From assembly GCA_026713825.1 (NCBI GenBank), contig JAPONS010000026.1, positions 40,099 to 104,098 of the forward strand: a stretch of DNA of 64,000 bases, in the 5' to 3' direction. Positions 33,263 through 48,400 of this stretch are shown here, piece by piece; the first letter of the stretch is position 1, and each line of letters opens with the position of its first letter. The stretch comes from Chloroflexota bacterium (lineage in GTDB: Bacteria; Chloroflexota; Dehalococcoidia; Lucifugimonadales; UBA1127). A program made the position numbers and the translations under genes. Under the pieces are notes generated by a model. That model did no database searches and was not told the DNA's origin. It saw only the letters and a list, made by a program, of their open reading frames with translations.

Positions 33263-34078
33263 ATGACCGAATCCCGATTTTCGTACGCCCCCTTTGCGGC
33301 GCAGGGGTTCTACCAGGTGGTCAATCGGCAGTTGGTGGACATGGTTGACTTCCGGCCCGGGCAGAAGATCGTTGACCTTGCCTGTGGCACCGGTGCCGTG
33401 ACCCGCCTCATCGTCGATCGCATCAAGGGCGCCCGCGACAGCCTCGTCATCGGCATCGATATGTCCGCATCCGCCATCAAGGAGGCCATGGCGCAGCTCG
33501 GCTCCGCCCGTGACGTGGCGCTCGAGTTCATTCACAGCCGCGCCGAACACCTCTCCACGATTGTCAAGAACCCCGTCGACGGCGTGGTCTTCTGCAACGG
33601 CATCCACATGGTGCCCGATAAGCAGACGCTCGTGGCCGAAGTCGCGTCGACGCTGCGGCCCGGCGGAACCTTTGCCTTCAACACCACCTTCTTCCAGGGC
33701 AGCGTCCCGCCCGAGTCCGAGCAGTTCTACCGCCGTTGGATGTCCAAGTCGCTCCGCTCCCTCAAGTCCAACTATGGCATGTTCCCGAAGGCGGACAAGG
33801 TCGCGGCGCGTGTGCAGCTCACTCCCGAAGAGTACGAGGAGTTGCTCCTGAAGAACGGCTTCTCCGTGGCACGAACCCACCTCTGCCCCGCACCCATGGA
33901 CTTGGCCGGCTTCCTCGCCATCAGCCAGTACGAGGCTTTCATCGAGGGCGCCATGCCCGGCATCCCGCTCGAGTATGGCTCGGAGGCGCTGAAGGCCGGC
34001 GCCCGTCAGGCCTTTGAGGAACTCCAACTCGACAAGGTCCCCCGCAACTGGCTGACGGTGATTGCTACACGCAAATAG
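33263..34078 (+). CDS. Class I SAM-dependent methyltransferase
   Basis: A 271-residue methyltransferase of the UbiE/small-molecule type. Motif I is IVDLACGTGAVTRLI, followed by VIGIDMSASAIKEAM (acidic loop), an HSRAEHLS region, GVVFCNGIHMVPDK and LRPGGTFAFNTTF. The C-terminal half (about 150-260) is a substrate-binding lid without a clear specificity signal. ATG 33263 follows GAGG. The gene ends at a strong hairpin terminator shared with the convergent carB. Confidence 0.9.
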   Translation: MTESRFSYAPFAAQGFYQVVNRQLVDMVDFRPGQKIVDLACGTGAVTRLIVDRIKGARDSLVIGIDMSASAIKEAMAQLGSARDVALEFIHSRAEHLSTIVKNPVDGVVFCNGIHMVPDKQTLVAEVASTLRPGGTFAFNTTFFQGSVPPESEQFYRRWMSKSLRSLKSNYGMFPKADKVAARVQLTPEEYEELLLKNGFSVARTHLCPAPMDLAGFLAISQYEAFIEGAMPGIPLEYGSEALKAGARQAFEELQLDKVPRNWLTVIATRK

Positions 34079-34098
34079 CTTGAACTACGCTTGAACGA

Positions 34099-34126
34099 AA
34101 AGGGCCCCTCATTTGAGGGGCCCTTT
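34099..34126. terminator. Bidirectional hairpin terminator between methyltransferase and carB
   Basis: A perfect 12-base stem (AAAGGGCCCCTC / GAGGGGCCCTTT) with an ATTT loop is followed by TTTCTC. It sits in the 85-base gap between two convergent genes and can serve both strands. The loop and stem style match the terminator at 23928. Confidence 0.85.
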
Positions 34127-34163
34127 CTCATTTGCATGTTGCGTATGTGTTTGAATGAAGTCC

Positions 34164-37100
34164 CTAACTTGGCGGCTTCTCCAAATAGTCCTGGTGCCGT
34201 TGTATCGTGTACTGCAGCCCGCCGCCCTGCACCGCCTCCAGCGCCGTGCGCGCAGTGTCCAGCGACGTGAAGCACGGGATCCGCCGCTCAACCGCCGCCC
34301 GCCGGATGTAGAAGCCGTCGCGCATCGGCGCCTCCTCGCTCCCGGAGAGCGTGTTGACGACGGCGTCCACCATGCCCTGCTGCACGACGTCCACGACGTT
34401 GGGGCTCCCCTCCCACAGCTTGGACACCTCCACGACATTGGAGTAACCCAGGTTCCGAATGAGATTCGCCGTCCCCTCCGTCGCATACAACCGGTGCCCG
34501 GCGTTGGCGAGTGAGGCGATCAGGCCCTTTGCCTCACTCTTGTCCTTGTCGGAGATGCTGAGCAGCACCGGGCACGAAGGCCTCAGCGCCATGTTGGACG
34601 CGATGAGTGCCTTCGCCATCGCCGCGGAGTAGTTGTAGTCGACGCCCATGACCTCGCCCGTCGACTTCATCTCCGGCCCCAGGTGAGTGTCGACGCCCGC
34701 CAGCTTCGACATCGAGAAGACGGGTGCCTTGACCGCAACCAATGACTGTCGAGGCCAAAAGCCGGTCTCGTAACCCAGCTCCTTCAGCGTGCGCCCGAGC
34801 ATAACCTTGGTGGCGAGCTGCACCATCGGCACACCCGTGACCTTGCTGATGAAGGGGATGGTGCGGCTGGCCCGCGGGTTGACTTCCAGCACGTAGACGT
34901 CGGCCGCGTGCGTTCCGCGAGGGTCCCCGGGGCTCCGGTAGTGGCCGCCGCCCATGACCACGAACTGGATGTTCATCAGTCCCTTGACACCCAGCCCCCG
35001 CGCGATGCGCACCGTGTAGTCCACCAGGACGTCCACCTCTTCGGTGGTCATGGTGATGCCGGGGTAGATGGCCATCGAATCGCCGCTGTGCACGCCCGCG
35101 CGCTCCACGTGCTCCATGATGCCCGGGATGACGACGGTCTCTCCGTCGCACACGGCGTCAACCTCGCACTCCTTGCCCTCCAGGTACTTGTCGACCAGTA
35201 TCGGTTTGTCCGGGCTCGCCTCGACCCCGGCAGCGAAATAGCCGACCAGTTCGTCAGGGGCTTGCACGATCTGCATCGCCCGCCCGCCAAGCACGTAGCT
35301 GGGACGCACCAGCACCGGGTAGCCGATGTTCTCCGCCACCTGCAGCGCCTCCTCGATGGTGGTGATGCCGGTCCCCGGCGGCTGCGGCACCCCGATGCCC
35401 GCCATGAACTCCTCGAACCGCCGCCTGTCCGACGCGATGTCGATGGCCTCCGCCGTCGAGCCGAGGATGGGCAGTCCCACCCGGTCCAGCGATTGCGAGA
35501 GGTTGATGGCCGTCTGCCCGCCGAACTGCACCACGGACGCCGGCAGGTCGCCCGCGTCGCCGCCCTCGTTCTCGATGACGTCGCGCACGCTCTCCTCGTC
35601 CAGCGGCTCAAAGTAGAGGCGTTGGCTGGTGTCGAAGTCTGTGGACACGGTCTCCGGGTTGGAGTTGACCATGATGCTCTGCAACCCCTCTTCCTGGAGC
35701 GCCCACGCAGCGTGAACCGAGCAGTAGTCGAACTCTATGCCCTGGCCAATGCGAATCGGCCCGCTGCCGATGACCACCGCGCGTTCGCCTGCCAGCGGGA
35801 TCGCCTCGTTCTCTTCCTCGTACGTGCTGTAGTAGTACGGCGTGACCGCCTCGAACTCGGCCGCGCACGTGTCCACCATCTTGAAGACAGGTCTGATGCC
35901 CATCGACTGCCGCAGGGCGCGCACGCGCTCCGGCAGCCCCTCCGCGATGCCGAAGGCCGCGATCTGCCTGTCGGAGAACCCGAGGCGCTTGGCGTCCCAC
36001 AGCAGCTCTCGCGTCGGCTGCGTCGCCTCCAGCAGCCGCCGCTCCATGTCGACGATGCGCTCCATCGCCTGCAGGAACCACCCGTCGACGTGAGTGTGCG
36101 CCAAGAGTTCGGCGGGCGTCGCCCCACGGCGCAGCGCCGCCATCAGCGCCCAGATCCGCAGGTCCGTCGCCGGGAACAGCGGGAGCTCGCGCCAGTCGTC
36201 CAGTCCGCGCCACTCCTGCGCCTCCCAGAGCATCGATTGCCCGCTGATTTCAAGCGAGCGGACAGCCTTGGAGAAAGCGGCTTCAAAGGAGCGGTCGATG
36301 GCCATGACCTCGCCCGTCGCCTTCATCTGCGTGTTGATGCCGCGGTCCCCGGTCGGGAATTTGTCGAACGGCCACCGCGGTATCTTCACCACGCAGTAGT
36401 CCAGCGCCGGCTCGAAGGCCGCGACGGTCTTCTGTGTGACGGCGTTCGGGATCTCGTCGAGCCTGCGACCGACAGCGATCTTCGCCGCCACCCGCGCGAT
36501 GGGGTATCCCGTCGCTTTCGATGCCAGCGCCGACGAACGGCTCACGCGTGGGTTCACCTCGATGACGTAGTATTCCAGGTTGCTCTTGGGCCGGGCCGCC
36601 TCCGGCAGTGCAGCCGCGACGTCCGGGTGCGGCGCCAGCGCAAGCTGTACGTTGCAACCGCCCTCGATGCCCAGCGCGCGGATAATCTTCAGGCTCGCGC
36701 TGCGGAGGAGTTGGTACTCCTTGTCGTTGAGCGTCTGAGACGGCGCCACAACGATGCTGTCGCCCGTGTGAACGCCCATCGGGTCCAGGTTCTCCATGTT
36801 GCAGACCGTGATGCAGGTGTCGTTGGCGTCCCGCATCACCTCGTATTCGACTTCCTTCCAGCCCTCCAGCGAGCGCTCCAGCAGCACCTGGTTGATCGGG
36901 CTCGCGGCAATCCCCGCGCGCACCGACTCCTCGAACTCCTCCTCCGTCCGCACCACGCCGCCGCCGGTGCCGCCGAGGGTGTAGGCGGGGCGGATGACCA
37001 GCGGCAACCCCAGCCGTCCCTTGACCTCGAGCGCCTCCTCGATTGTCGTCACCGTCTCGCTCGGCGGCGTCGGCTCGCCGATGTCCAGCAGCAGTTGCCG

Positions 37101-37490
37101 GAACAGCTCCCGGTCCTCGGCGTGCTGGATTGCGTCCAGCGGCGTCCCCAGCAGCCGCACGTTGTACTTCTCGAGGATCCCCTGCTCCGCGAGCTGCACC
37201 GCCAGGTTCAGCCCCGTCTGCCCGCCCAGCGTCGGCAGAACGCCGTCCGGCCGCTCCCGCGCGATGATCCGCTCGACCGCCTCAGGCGTCAGCGGCTCGA
37301 TGTGCACGATGTCCGCGATGCCCTCGTCCGTCATGATCGTCGCCGGGTTGGAGTTGACGAGCACCGTTGTCACGCCTTCCTCCCGCAGCGCCTTGCACGC
37401 CTGCGCTCCGGCGTAGTCGAACTCGGCCGCCTGCCCAATCACGATCGGCCCGCTGCCTATGACGAGGACCTTCTGTGGCTTCTCGGTCAT
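34164..37490 (-). CDS. carB: Carbamoyl-phosphate synthase large subunit
   Basis: A 1108-residue enzyme with the duplicated ATP-grasp architecture: the first carboxyphosphate half (about 1-400: [34 protein letters not shown]), an oligomerisation domain (about 400-550), the second carbamate-phosphorylating half (about 555-935: [34 protein letters not shown]) and a C-terminal allosteric MGS-like domain (about 940-1080). It makes carbamoyl phosphate for pyrimidines and arginine. Normal length. AAGGA precedes ATG 37490. Last gene of pyrR-pyrB-pyrC-carA-carB. Confidence 0.98.
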   Translation of the reverse strand: MTEKPQKVLVIGSGPIVIGQAAEFDYAGAQACKALREEGVTTVLVNSNPATIMTDEGIADIVHIEPLTPEAVERIIARERPDGVLPTLGGQTGLNLAVQLAEQGILEKYNVRLLGTPLDAIQHAEDRELFRQLLLDIGEPTPPSETVTTIEEALEVKGRLGLPLVIRPAYTLGGTGGGVVRTEEEFEESVRAGIAASPINQVLLERSLEGWKEVEYEVMRDANDTCITVCNMENLDPMGVHTGDSIVVAPSQTLNDKEYQLLRSASLKIIRALGIEGGCNVQLALAPHPDVAAALPEAARPKSNLEYYVIEVNPRVSRSSALASKATGYPIARVAAKIAVGRRLDEIPNAVTQKTVAAFEPALDYCVVKIPRWPFDKFPTGDRGINTQMKATGEVMAIDRSFEAAFSKAVRSLEISGQSMLWEAQEWRGLDDWRELPLFPATDLRIWALMAALRRGATPAELLAHTHVDGWFLQAMERIVDMERRLLEATQPTRELLWDAKRLGFSDRQIAAFGIAEGLPERVRALRQSMGIRPVFKMVDTCAAEFEAVTPYYYSTYEEENEAIPLAGERAVVIGSGPIRIGQGIEFDYCSVHAAWALQEEGLQSIMVNSNPETVSTDFDTSQRLYFEPLDEESVRDVIENEGGDAGDLPASVVQFGGQTAINLSQSLDRVGLPILGSTAEAIDIASDRRRFEEFMAGIGVPQPPGTGITTIEEALQVAENIGYPVLVRPSYVLGGRAMQIVQAPDELVGYFAAGVEASPDKPILVDKYLEGKECEVDAVCDGETVVIPGIMEHVERAGVHSGDSMAIYPGITMTTEEVDVLVDYTVRIARGLGVKGLMNIQFVVMGGGHYRSPGDPRGTHAADVYVLEVNPRASRTIPFISKVTGVPMVQLATKVMLGRTLKELGYETGFWPRQSLVAVKAPVFSMSKLAGVDTHLGPEMKSTGEVMGVDYNYSAAMAKALIASNMALRPSCPVLLSISDKDKSEAKGLIASLANAGHRLYATEGTANLIRNLGYSNVVEVSKLWEGSPNVVDVVQQGMVDAVVNTLSGSEEAPMRDGFYIRRAAVERRIPCFTSLDTARTALEAVQGGGLQYTIQRHQDYLEKPPS

Positions 37491-37548
37491 CCGTTGTCCT
37501 TCCGTCGCGCCGCGACGTCCCGCCCCGGCGTCGAAGTCTAGTCGTTGC

Positions 37549-38661
37549 CTAGGTGCGCCCGTCCCACACCATGCGCAGGAAGGCGTCGAACAGGTACTCG
37601 TTATCGCGCGGCCCCGGCGACGCCTCCGAGTGGTATTGGATGGTGATGACGGGCGCCGAACGGTGCCGCAGCCCCTCCACCGTCCCGTCGTTCAAGCTCA
37701 CGTGCGTGATTTCGAGCTCCGACGGCAGCCCGTCGGCGTCGACGGCGAAGCCGTGGTTCTGCGCCGTGATGTGGACGGCGTCCGTGTGGAGCTCCTTCAC
37801 CGGGTGGTTCGCCCCTCGGTGTCCAAACTTCAGCTTGTACGTCCTGCCGCCGAGCGCCCGCGCGACCACCTGATGACCAAGGCAGATCCCCATGATCGGC
37901 GTCCTGCCGATGAGCGCCCGCGCCGTCTCGACGCCATAATCGAGGTGCACCGGGTCGCCCGGCCCCGGCGACAGCAGCACCCCGTCCGGCCGCAACCCCA
38001 GGATCTCCTCCGCCGTCGCGCCCGGCGGCGCTCCGATGACCTCGCACCCGTTCCGCTCGAGGATGCGCATGATGTTGTACTTCACGCCGTAGTCCGTCAC
38101 CACTATGCGCTTGCGGTCGCCGTGTTCCTGCCCCTCGAAGGTACGGCTGCCGCCCTCCCACGCGAATAGCGCATTCGTGGACACCTGCTGCACCAGGTCG
38201 ATGGCCTCGTAGCGCGGCCCCTGCCGCAGGTGCGCCAGCGCTTCTTCCGGCGAAACGTCGACGGCGACCGCCCCCATCATCACGCCGCTCACCCGCAACC
38301 GCCGCGTCAGCGCCCGCGTGTCGATGCCGCTCACGCCGGGAATGTCTTGCGAGTGCAGGTAGTCGTGCAGCGTGCGGTCGCTGAGCGCGTGGCTAGGCGT
38401 CGACGAGGGCCCGCGCACGATGAACGCCGCCGCCTGTATGCGCCTCGACTCCACGTCGCCTTCATTGATGCCGTAGTTCCCCTGCAACGGGTACGTCGGC
38501 ACGACGATCTGCCCCGCGAACGACGGGTCCGTGAGCATCTCCTGGTAGCCGGTCATGGCGGTCGTGAATACAACTTCGCCGTAGACCGTCACCGGCGCGC
38601 CGAACGACTCGCCGCGGTAGACGGTGCCGTCCTCCAGCACCACGAATGCGGGTGTGGTCAT
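37549..38661 (-). CDS. carA: Carbamoyl-phosphate synthase small subunit
   Basis: A 370-residue glutamine amidotransferase subunit. The N-terminal domain has the ALVLEDGT-like start ([16 protein letters not shown]). The class I amidotransferase domain has [10 protein letters not shown] and the nucleophile Cys in [15 protein letters not shown], with a C-terminal His/Glu pair in YHSEASPGP. It supplies ammonia to CarB, whose gene follows after 58 bases. Typical length. Part of the pyr operon under the PyrR attenuator. Confidence 0.97.
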   Translation of the reverse strand: MTTPAFVVLEDGTVYRGESFGAPVTVYGEVVFTTAMTGYQEMLTDPSFAGQIVVPTYPLQGNYGINEGDVESRRIQAAAFIVRGPSSTPSHALSDRTLHDYLHSQDIPGVSGIDTRALTRRLRVSGVMMGAVAVDVSPEEALAHLRQGPRYEAIDLVQQVSTNALFAWEGGSRTFEGQEHGDRKRIVVTDYGVKYNIMRILERNGCEVIGAPPGATAEEILGLRPDGVLLSPGPGDPVHLDYGVETARALIGRTPIMGICLGHQVVARALGGRTYKLKFGHRGANHPVKELHTDAVHITAQNHGFAVDADGLPSELEITHVSLNDGTVEGLRHRSAPVITIQYHSEASPGPRDNEYLFDAFLRMVWDGRT

Positions 38662-38685
38662 GGGCGCCCTGCCCGGAGAGGACAG

Positions 38686-40104
38686 CTACTTGCCATCGGC
38701 TTCTCCCGTGTCGCCGGCCAGCGCGTCGTGTACGAGGCGTCCGCCGACGATTGTCTTGATCACCCGGCCCTGAAGGGTGATGCCCTCCAGCGGCGTGTTC
38801 CGTCCCTTCGACGCAAACCCCGACGTGTCGACCGCCCACTCGGCATCCGGGTCCAGCAATGTGACGTCACCGGCGGCCCCCGGCTGCAGCGTGCCGAGCA
38901 ACGGCAGCCCCGATGCCTCGGCCGCCTCTGCCGTGTCCGCCCCGAGCACTCGTGCAGGGCCCGTCGTCATCCGCGCAATGAGTGTCGGCAGGTCCAGGTC
39001 GCCCCGGTCCACCAGCGAGTAGCACAGCCCGAAGGCCGTCTCGAGCCCCGAGATGCCAAAGGCCGCCTCCTGCATGGTGCAGGACTTGTCCGTCGCTGTG
39101 TGTGGTGCGTGGTCGGTTGCGATGGCGTCGATAATGCCGTCCCTGAGTCCCTCCACCAGCGCGAGCGTGTCGTCCTCGGTGCGGAGTGGCGGGTTGACCT
39201 TCGCGCGCGTGTCGTACGCTGTCCGCGTTAGCGGCCCGTACGGATCAGGCGCGGTGAGCTCGCCGACTCCCCCCTCGATCCCGCCCAGCGCCCACTCCTC
39301 AGTCAGAAGCAGGTGGTGTGGCGTCACCTCCGAAGTGACGTTTGCCTTGCCCGCGGCCTTGGCCTGCCGCAGCATTGCGATCGTGCCCTCGGTGCTGCTG
39401 TGCGCGATGTGCAGCTTCCCGCCCGTAAGCCCCGCAAGCTCGATGTCCCGCGCCACCATCGTCTCCTCGGCTGCGGCCGGTTGCCCCGGCAGGCCCAAAC
39501 GGCTGGCAACCCATCCCTCGTGCAGGACCCCGTCCTTGGCCAGCGAGGGTTCCTCGCAGTGGTTGATGACGGGCAGCCCGGTGATCGTGCTGTAGGTGAG
39601 CGCGTTCCGCATGAGCGTCGGGTCCGCCACCGGCGCCCCGTCGTCGCTGAACCCGATCGCCCCGGCCTCCGCCATCTCGCCCATGTCGGCCAGCTCCTTG
39701 CCGGCCCGGCCTCTCGATACGCACCCGATCGGCAGCACGCGGGCAAGCCCCGCCTGCTCGGCGGCCTCCATCACGTGCCGGATGACCGCCGCGTTGTCCA
39801 TGGCCGGCTCGGTGTTCGGCATGGCGCAGACGGTCGTGACCCCGCCCCGAACGGCGGCGAGCGCACCCGTCGCGATCGTCTCCTTGTCCTCCTGCCCCGG
39901 CTCCCGCAGGTGCACGTGCAGGTCGATGAACCCCGGCGTCACCACCAGCCCTGTCGCGTCGACAACGGGGCAGTCCACCGGCCCGCCGACGACGGGACCC
40001 GCCGACACGACCACACCGTCGGCGATTAGCACGTCGCCCACGGTATCGAGGCCCTGCGCGGGGTCGATGATCCTGCCTCCGGTGACCAGTATCGCGTCAG
40101 TCAT
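38686..40104 (-). CDS. pyrC: Dihydroorotase
   Basis: A 472-residue zinc amidohydrolase that closes carbamoyl aspartate to dihydroorotate. Metal ligands: His pair in DLHVHLREPGQ (followed by EDKETI), His in VINHCEE and AHSSTE, and Asp in ATDHAPHT. This is the longer, class I/III type fused-length form usual beside pyrB. GGAGGGG precedes ATG 40104; its start overlaps the 3' end of pyrB by 8 bases, showing translational coupling. Confidence 0.96.
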   Translation of the reverse strand: MTDAILVTGGRIIDPAQGLDTVGDVLIADGVVVSAGPVVGGPVDCPVVDATGLVVTPGFIDLHVHLREPGQEDKETIATGALAAVRGGVTTVCAMPNTEPAMDNAAVIRHVMEAAEQAGLARVLPIGCVSRGRAGKELADMGEMAEAGAIGFSDDGAPVADPTLMRNALTYSTITGLPVINHCEEPSLAKDGVLHEGWVASRLGLPGQPAAAEETMVARDIELAGLTGGKLHIAHSSTEGTIAMLRQAKAAGKANVTSEVTPHHLLLTEEWALGGIEGGVGELTAPDPYGPLTRTAYDTRAKVNPPLRTEDDTLALVEGLRDGIIDAIATDHAPHTATDKSCTMQEAAFGISGLETAFGLCYSLVDRGDLDLPTLIARMTTGPARVLGADTAEAAEASGLPLLGTLQPGAAGDVTLLDPDAEWAVDTSGFASKGRNTPLEGITLQGRVIKTIVGGRLVHDALAGDTGEADGK

Positions 40105-41146
40105 GGTCCCCTCCGTGCGGCGCGGCAAGGATGAGCAGCAGCGCCATCCGTACGGCGAGCCCGTTCGTAACCTGCTCCTCGATGGCGGACGCGGCGCCGT
40201 GGGCCACCTCCGGGCTGATTTCCACGCCCTCGTTCATCGGCCCGGGGTGCATGACCACCGCCTGTGGGCAGTGCCGGGATAGCCGTTCCTGGTTCACCTG
40301 CCACAAGCGGGCGTACTCGCGGACGCTCGGCAGCAGCCCTGCGGCCATCCGCTCCTTCTGGAGTCGCAGCGGCATCACCACGTCGGCCCCGTCGAGCGCC
40401 CGTTCAATGTCCGTCTCCACCTCTACCTCGGCGAAGGGGTGCCCGTCATCAACGTGTCGTCGATTGAGCAAGTCCCATGGCATGAGGGTCGGTGGGCCGC
40501 ACAACACTGGCGTCGCCCCCATCTTGCAGAGCCCCCAAAGGTCGGACCGCGCGACGCGGCTGTGGGAGATGTCGCCCACGATGACAACCCGCTTCCCTTC
40601 CAGCCCTCCGAGCCTTTCCTGGATTGTGAACATATCGAGGAGTGCCTGGGTCGGGTGAGCGTGCGCGCCGTCGCCCGCGTTGATGACCGCCGTGCGGTCG
40701 AGCGACTTGGCCGCCAGGTACGGCGCGCCCGAGTGGCTGTGCCGCATCACCAGCACGTCCGCCGATGCGGCCTGCAGGGTGAGCGCCGTGTCCACGAGCG
40801 ATTCGCCCTTCTCCGTGCTGCTGCCGTTGGATGAGAGGTTGATGACGTCGGCCGAGAGCAGCTTCCCCGCCGTCTCGAATGACACCCGCGTGCGGGTGCT
40901 CGGCTCGCTGAACAGCGTCATGATGGTCCGGCCCCGCAGCGTCGGCGCCTTCTTGACCTCACGCCTCAGCATCGCCTTCATCGCCTTGGCTGACCGGAGC
41001 ACAGTCGTGATCTCCTCCGGCGAGACCGCGTCCAGGTCTAGCAGGTGGCGCTGCCGCCACACGGCCGGCGGCGCCGACTCGGCAATCTGCGTCGCGACGG
41101 GCGCAACCGCCGTCTGCTCTCGTCGCGCAGGTCTGATGCTCGTCAT
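40097..41146 (-). CDS. pyrB: Aspartate carbamoyltransferase catalytic subunit
   Basis: A 349-residue transcarbamoylase. Carbamoyl-phosphate site: EPSTRTRVSFE. Others: HPTQALLDMFTI, VIVGDISHSRVARSDLW, and the aspartate-binding PLRLQKER. About 40 residues longer at the N-terminus than the E. coli chain (residues 1-35 are not conserved-looking). GGAGG precedes ATG 41146, 3 bases after pyrR. No pyrI regulatory subunit is present, which fits transcriptional control by PyrR. Confidence 0.96.
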   Translation of the reverse strand: MTSIRPARREQTAVAPVATQIAESAPPAVWRQRHLLDLDAVSPEEITTVLRSAKAMKAMLRREVKKAPTLRGRTIMTLFSEPSTRTRVSFETAGKLLSADVINLSSNGSSTEKGESLVDTALTLQAASADVLVMRHSHSGAPYLAAKSLDRTAVINAGDGAHAHPTQALLDMFTIQERLGGLEGKRVVIVGDISHSRVARSDLWGLCKMGATPVLCGPPTLMPWDLLNRRHVDDGHPFAEVEVETDIERALDGADVVMPLRLQKERMAAGLLPSVREYARLWQVNQERLSRHCPQAVVMHPGPMNEGVEISPEVAHGAASAIEEQVTNGLAVRMALLLILAAPHGGDHD

Positions 41147-41149
41147 GGC

Positions 41150-41888
<739 letters not shown>

Positions 41889-41927
41889 CCCTCCCCTTTC
41901 GGGGAGCCACCCAACGATGTTCCATCA

Positions 41928-41957
41928 AGCGTAGCACCGAGGGTGCCTTCGGAGCAA
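41928..41957 (-). promoter_or_regulatory. Candidate pyr operon promoter
   Basis: On the minus strand TTGCTC (41952-41957) and TACGCT (41928-41933) are 18 bases apart, and TGC precedes the -10. The match is moderate. A start near 41921 would give a leader of about 200 bases containing all the attenuator parts. Confidence 0.35.
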
Positions 41958-42063
41958 GTGAAGAATGCCGGAGAAATCTCTGATTTTGGTTCTGTTGCCT
42001 TTCGCGGGATAGCCTGCGCCATGCCCCGCCGCCGTTCGTGGCGGGCCTGTCGAACTACGCCCC

Positions 42064-42097
42064 GACTCTGGATTCCGGCCCTCGCGGGACCATGACA
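42064..42097. repeat. Interspersed hairpin repeat (inverted orientation)
   Basis: Read on the minus strand it is GTCATGGTCCCGCGAGGGCC followed by GGAATCCAGAGT. It keeps the GTCAT and ATCCAGAG ends of the repeats at 63743 and 63957 while the hairpin inside differs. It lies in the gap between the divergent pyr and LOG-eno units. Confidence 0.6.
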
Positions 42098-44321
<2,224 letters not shown>

Positions 44322-44347
44322 GCCAACAAAGCAAAACGGAGGAGAGC

Positions 44348-45361
44348 ATGGCGACCAAGATTGGCATCAACGGGTTCGGCCGCATCGGCCGGCAGGTGTT
44401 CAAGGCAATTCTGGAACGGCACCCGTCCGACTTGGAAGTCGTTGCGGTGAACGACCTCGCGGACAGCAACACGAACGCCCACCTGCTCAAGTATGACACC
44501 AACTATGGCCGCTTCCCCGGCACCGTTGAGGTGAGCGACGGCAACCTTGTGGTCAATGAGCGGGCCGTCCGAGTATTCTCTGAACGCGACCCAGCCCAGA
44601 TCCCCTGGGGCGAGGTCGGCGCCGAGATGGTCATCGAGTCCACCGGCATTTTCACTCAGGCCGAGAGGGCCGCGGCCCACATCCACGATACCGTCCGCAA
44701 GGTCGTCATCTCCGCCCCCGCCACCGGCGAGGACCTGACCGTGGTGCTCGGCGTCAACGAGGACAAGTACGACCCTTCGCAGCACAACGTGCTCTCCAAC
44801 GCCTCCTGCACCACCAACTGCGTCGCGCCAATGGCCAAGGTGCTGCACGAGTCCTTCGGCATTGAGAAGGCGCTCATGTCCACCGTGCATGCCTACACCA
44901 ACGACCAGCGCACCCTGGATGTCGTCCACTCAGACCTGCGCCGGGCGCGCGCTGCAGCGGAGAACATCATCCCAACGACGACGGGCGCTGCACGCGCAGT
45001 CGGCGTCGTGCTGCCGGATCTGAACGGCAAGATTCACGGCTTGGCCTACCGCGTCCCCGTGCCAACCGGTTCGATCATCGACCTCACCGCCACGCTGGCC
45101 GTCGATGCCTCCGCGGAGGAGATCAACGCGGCGTTCCGGGCGGCAGCCGAGGGCCCGCTGCGGGGGATCCTGCAGGTATGTGACGAGCCGCTGGTCAGCA
45201 GCGACTTCAAGGAAGACCCCCACTCCTGCAGCATCGACTCCTCCATCACCATGTCGCTTGGCGGCAACATGGTGAAGGTCATGGGCTGGTACGACAATGA
45301 GTGGGGCTATTCTTGCCGGACGTCGGACCTGTGTGCGTTCCTCGCGGCCAAGGGGCTGTAG
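44348..45361 (+). CDS. gap: Glyceraldehyde-3-phosphate dehydrogenase, type I
   Basis: A 337-residue phosphorylating GAPDH. The N-terminal NAD site is [14 protein letters not shown]; the catalytic Cys is in [12 protein letters not shown] with the partner His in [22 protein letters not shown] is the usual C-terminal signature. GGAGGAG precedes ATG 44348. Cotranscribed with eno. Residue choice between NAD and NADP cannot be settled here. Confidence 0.97.
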   Translation: MATKIGINGFGRIGRQVFKAILERHPSDLEVVAVNDLADSNTNAHLLKYDTNYGRFPGTVEVSDGNLVVNERAVRVFSERDPAQIPWGEVGAEMVIESTGIFTQAERAAAHIHDTVRKVVISAPATGEDLTVVLGVNEDKYDPSQHNVLSNASCTTNCVAPMAKVLHESFGIEKALMSTVHAYTNDQRTLDVVHSDLRRARAAAENIIPTTTGAARAVGVVLPDLNGKIHGLAYRVPVPTGSIIDLTATLAVDASAEEINAAFRAAAEGPLRGILQVCDEPLVSSDFKEDPHSCSIDSSITMSLGGNMVKVMGWYDNEWGYSCRTSDLCAFLAAKGL

Positions 45362-45415
45362 CCGGTCCGCTGACCGGGACGGCCCACAGGGCCCGGTCTG
45401 CCGCGGCGGCGAGTC

Positions 45416-48400
45416 ATGGCGGACGCTGAGATTGGCGTCCAGGTGGACGCGGCGCGGCCTGTGCGCCAAACGCTCCTCTACTGGCTGAATCGGCTGGCGC
45501 TGCCGCTGTTGTTGGCGGCAGCGCTCGCGTTTCGCCTCTACGGCATCGACTGGGATGGCGGCAACCTCTATCACCCCGACGAGCGCGCCATCCTCACCCA
45601 CACCTACGACCTTGGTCTCCCAGCACTGGACAACCTCGCCGTCCTCTTCGACGCCGACGAGAGCCCCCTCAACCCCCGCTGGTTTCCCTACGGCACGCTC
45701 CCCATCTACGCACTCAAGGCGCTGCAGGTCGCCCTGTCCCCCATCGTTGACCTCGACATCGTCGAGCTTGGCAAGGTAGGCCGCGTCCTGTCCGCGCTCG
45801 CCGACACCGTGACCGTCGCGGTGGTGTACCGCTTGGGGCTGCTGCTGTTCAGCCGCCGAGTCGGTCTGCTCGCCGCCGGGCTGACGGCGCTCGCGGTGCT
45901 GCACATCCAGCTCAGCCACTTTTTCGCCGCCGAGACATTCCAGACCCTCTTCATCGTCTCAAGTCTCTACTTCATGGTGCAGATAGTCCGTCGAGGCCGC
46001 CCGCGTGACTCCCTCTTCGCAGGCCTCTTCGTCGGCCTCGCGATGGCGACCAAGGTCAGTTCCGCGCCCATCCTGCTGCCCCTCGGCCTCGCGCACGTCT
46101 TCGCCGCGTGGCGGCATGCCCCCGTCTACGCCGTCCCCTTCGATGTGCCCGCCGCATGGTGGCGAATGGCGCTTGCCTCGGCGGCCTCCGTCGCCGTGGC
46201 CGCAGCCGCCTTCATCATCACCGAGCCCTACGCGCTCCTCGACTATGGCCGCTACCTCTCCGATGTCATGGAGCAGAGCGAGGTCGTGCGCCGCATCCGC
46301 GACTACCCGTACACGCGCCAGTACGTGGACACGGTCCCCTTCGTCTACCACGCATGGCAACTCGCCCTCTTCGGCCTCGGCCCGCCCCTCGGTCTCGTCG
46401 CGATGGCCGGCCTCGCGTGGGCCGGCGTGAAGGTGCTCTGGCGCGGAGGCGCCGAGCTGACGCTGCTCCTCGCCTGGCTCGTTCCCCTGCTCATCATCAC
46501 CGGCCTGCTCGAGGTCAAGTTCCTCCGCTACCTCCTCCCCGCAACACCTCTCGCCATCCTCCTCGGCGCGGCAATGCTGTTCCAGGGCCTCGACTGGCTG
46601 CGCGAGCGCGCCCCGTCCCTCACCCGCTGGGCCGCCGCCGCCATCGCCGTCGTCGTCGCAACGACCGCCCTCTACGCCCTCTCCTTCGCCGCCATCTACG
46701 CCGTCCCGCACCCCGCCGACCGAGCCTCAGACTGGCTCAACGCAAACGCGCCCGAGGGCTCCCTCATGCTCAAGGAGCACTGGGAGGAGGGGCTCCGCAG
46801 CCTGGAGAGCTACCAGCACCGCGAGCTGCCGATGTACAACGCCGACACGCCCGGGAAGATCGCGCAGGTGGCGACTGACCTCTTTGAGGGCGACTACCTT
46901 CTCTTCTACAGCAGCCGCCTTTTCGGCACGATCCCGCGACTCCCCGATGACTACCCCATCCCCTACGGCATGACCCGCGAGTTCTATCCCATGCTCTTCG
47001 CCGGTGAGCTCGGCTACGAGCTCGTGCGCGTTGAGCAAAAGTACCCCTCGCTGCTGGGCGTCAGCCTCGTGAACGATGTTTACGGTCGCGCCGGACTGGC
47101 GCCGCCTGACGGCATCGACGCCTTCGCCCCGGAAGGCTTCCGCGTTCACATGGGCTTCGCTGACGAGAGCTTCAGCGTCTACGACCACCCGCAGGTGCTC
47201 ATATTCGAGAACACCGGCAACCGAAACGCCGCGCAGCTCATGGGGCTTCTCGCGAAGGCCGCGCGGGATGCCCCTCCCGCATTCGACCCCATGCTCGTCT
47301 CCGACGCCGAATGGGACCGCCAGCAGTCCGGCGGCACCCTCGGCGACATCACTCCCCCTGACGGCATCGGCGCGCAATGGCCGTTGCCCGTCTGGCTGCT
47401 TGCTGTATACGCCGGGACCATCGTGGCGCTGCCCCTCGGCCTCGTCGTGTTTCGCGCCCTCCCTGACCGCGGCTACCTCCTCGCCCGCCCGCTCGGCTTC
47501 CTGCTGCTGGCCTACGTCCCCTGGCTCCTCGCGAGCCTCGGCTGGATCGGATTCGGGCGCGTCAGCATCGCCCTCGGCTTCCTGCTCCTTGCAGCGGTAT
47601 CCGGCTGGCTGGCGTATCGCTTCCGCGAGTCCTTGTGGTTCTTCGTACGCCGTCGATGGCGCCTGCTCCTCGCCGAGGAGGCCCTCTTCCTGACCGCCTT
47701 CCTCGCCTTCGTGCTCGTGCGCGCCGCCAACCCTGACCTCTGGCACCCCTATTTGGGCGGCGAGAAGCCCATGGACTTCGCCTACCTGAACGCCGTGCTG
47801 CGCTCGACAACCATGCCCCCCCTTGACCCATGGTTCGCCGGTGGAGCCCTCAACTACTACTACTTCGGCCAGTTCATGGTGGCGACGGTTATCCGCGTGA
47901 CGGGCATCCCCTCGGCGGTGGCCTACAACTTGGCGGTGCCCCTGTTTTTCGCGCTCACCGCAGGCGCAGCCTTCTCCCTTGGCTACAACCTGACCGAGGG
48001 TGCCCGACGTTGGCTTCGCCGCACCCTTCGCCCGCCGGCGTGGACGGCCGTCGCCGCAGGTGTGGGCGCGATGACGATGGCCGTTGTTCTCGGCAACCTG
48101 CACGGCGGCTGGCAGCTCTTGCGCGGCGCGGTTTCCACCTTCGATTTCTGGGCGCCGACCCGCATGATGCCCCCAGACCCGCCCGGCTTTGAGATCACCG
48201 AGTTCCCTTTCTTCACCTTCCTCTTTGCCGACCTCCACGCCCACCTGATGGCTATGCCCCTCGCCCTGCTGGCCGTCGGCCTCTGCCTGAATACCGTGTT
48301 GCTCTCTCGCCGCCGCGTAGCGCGATGGCGGCTCCCTGTGTCCATTGCGCTGTTGGCGCTAACCGCAGGCGCGTTGGCCGTGACCAACACCTGGGACTTT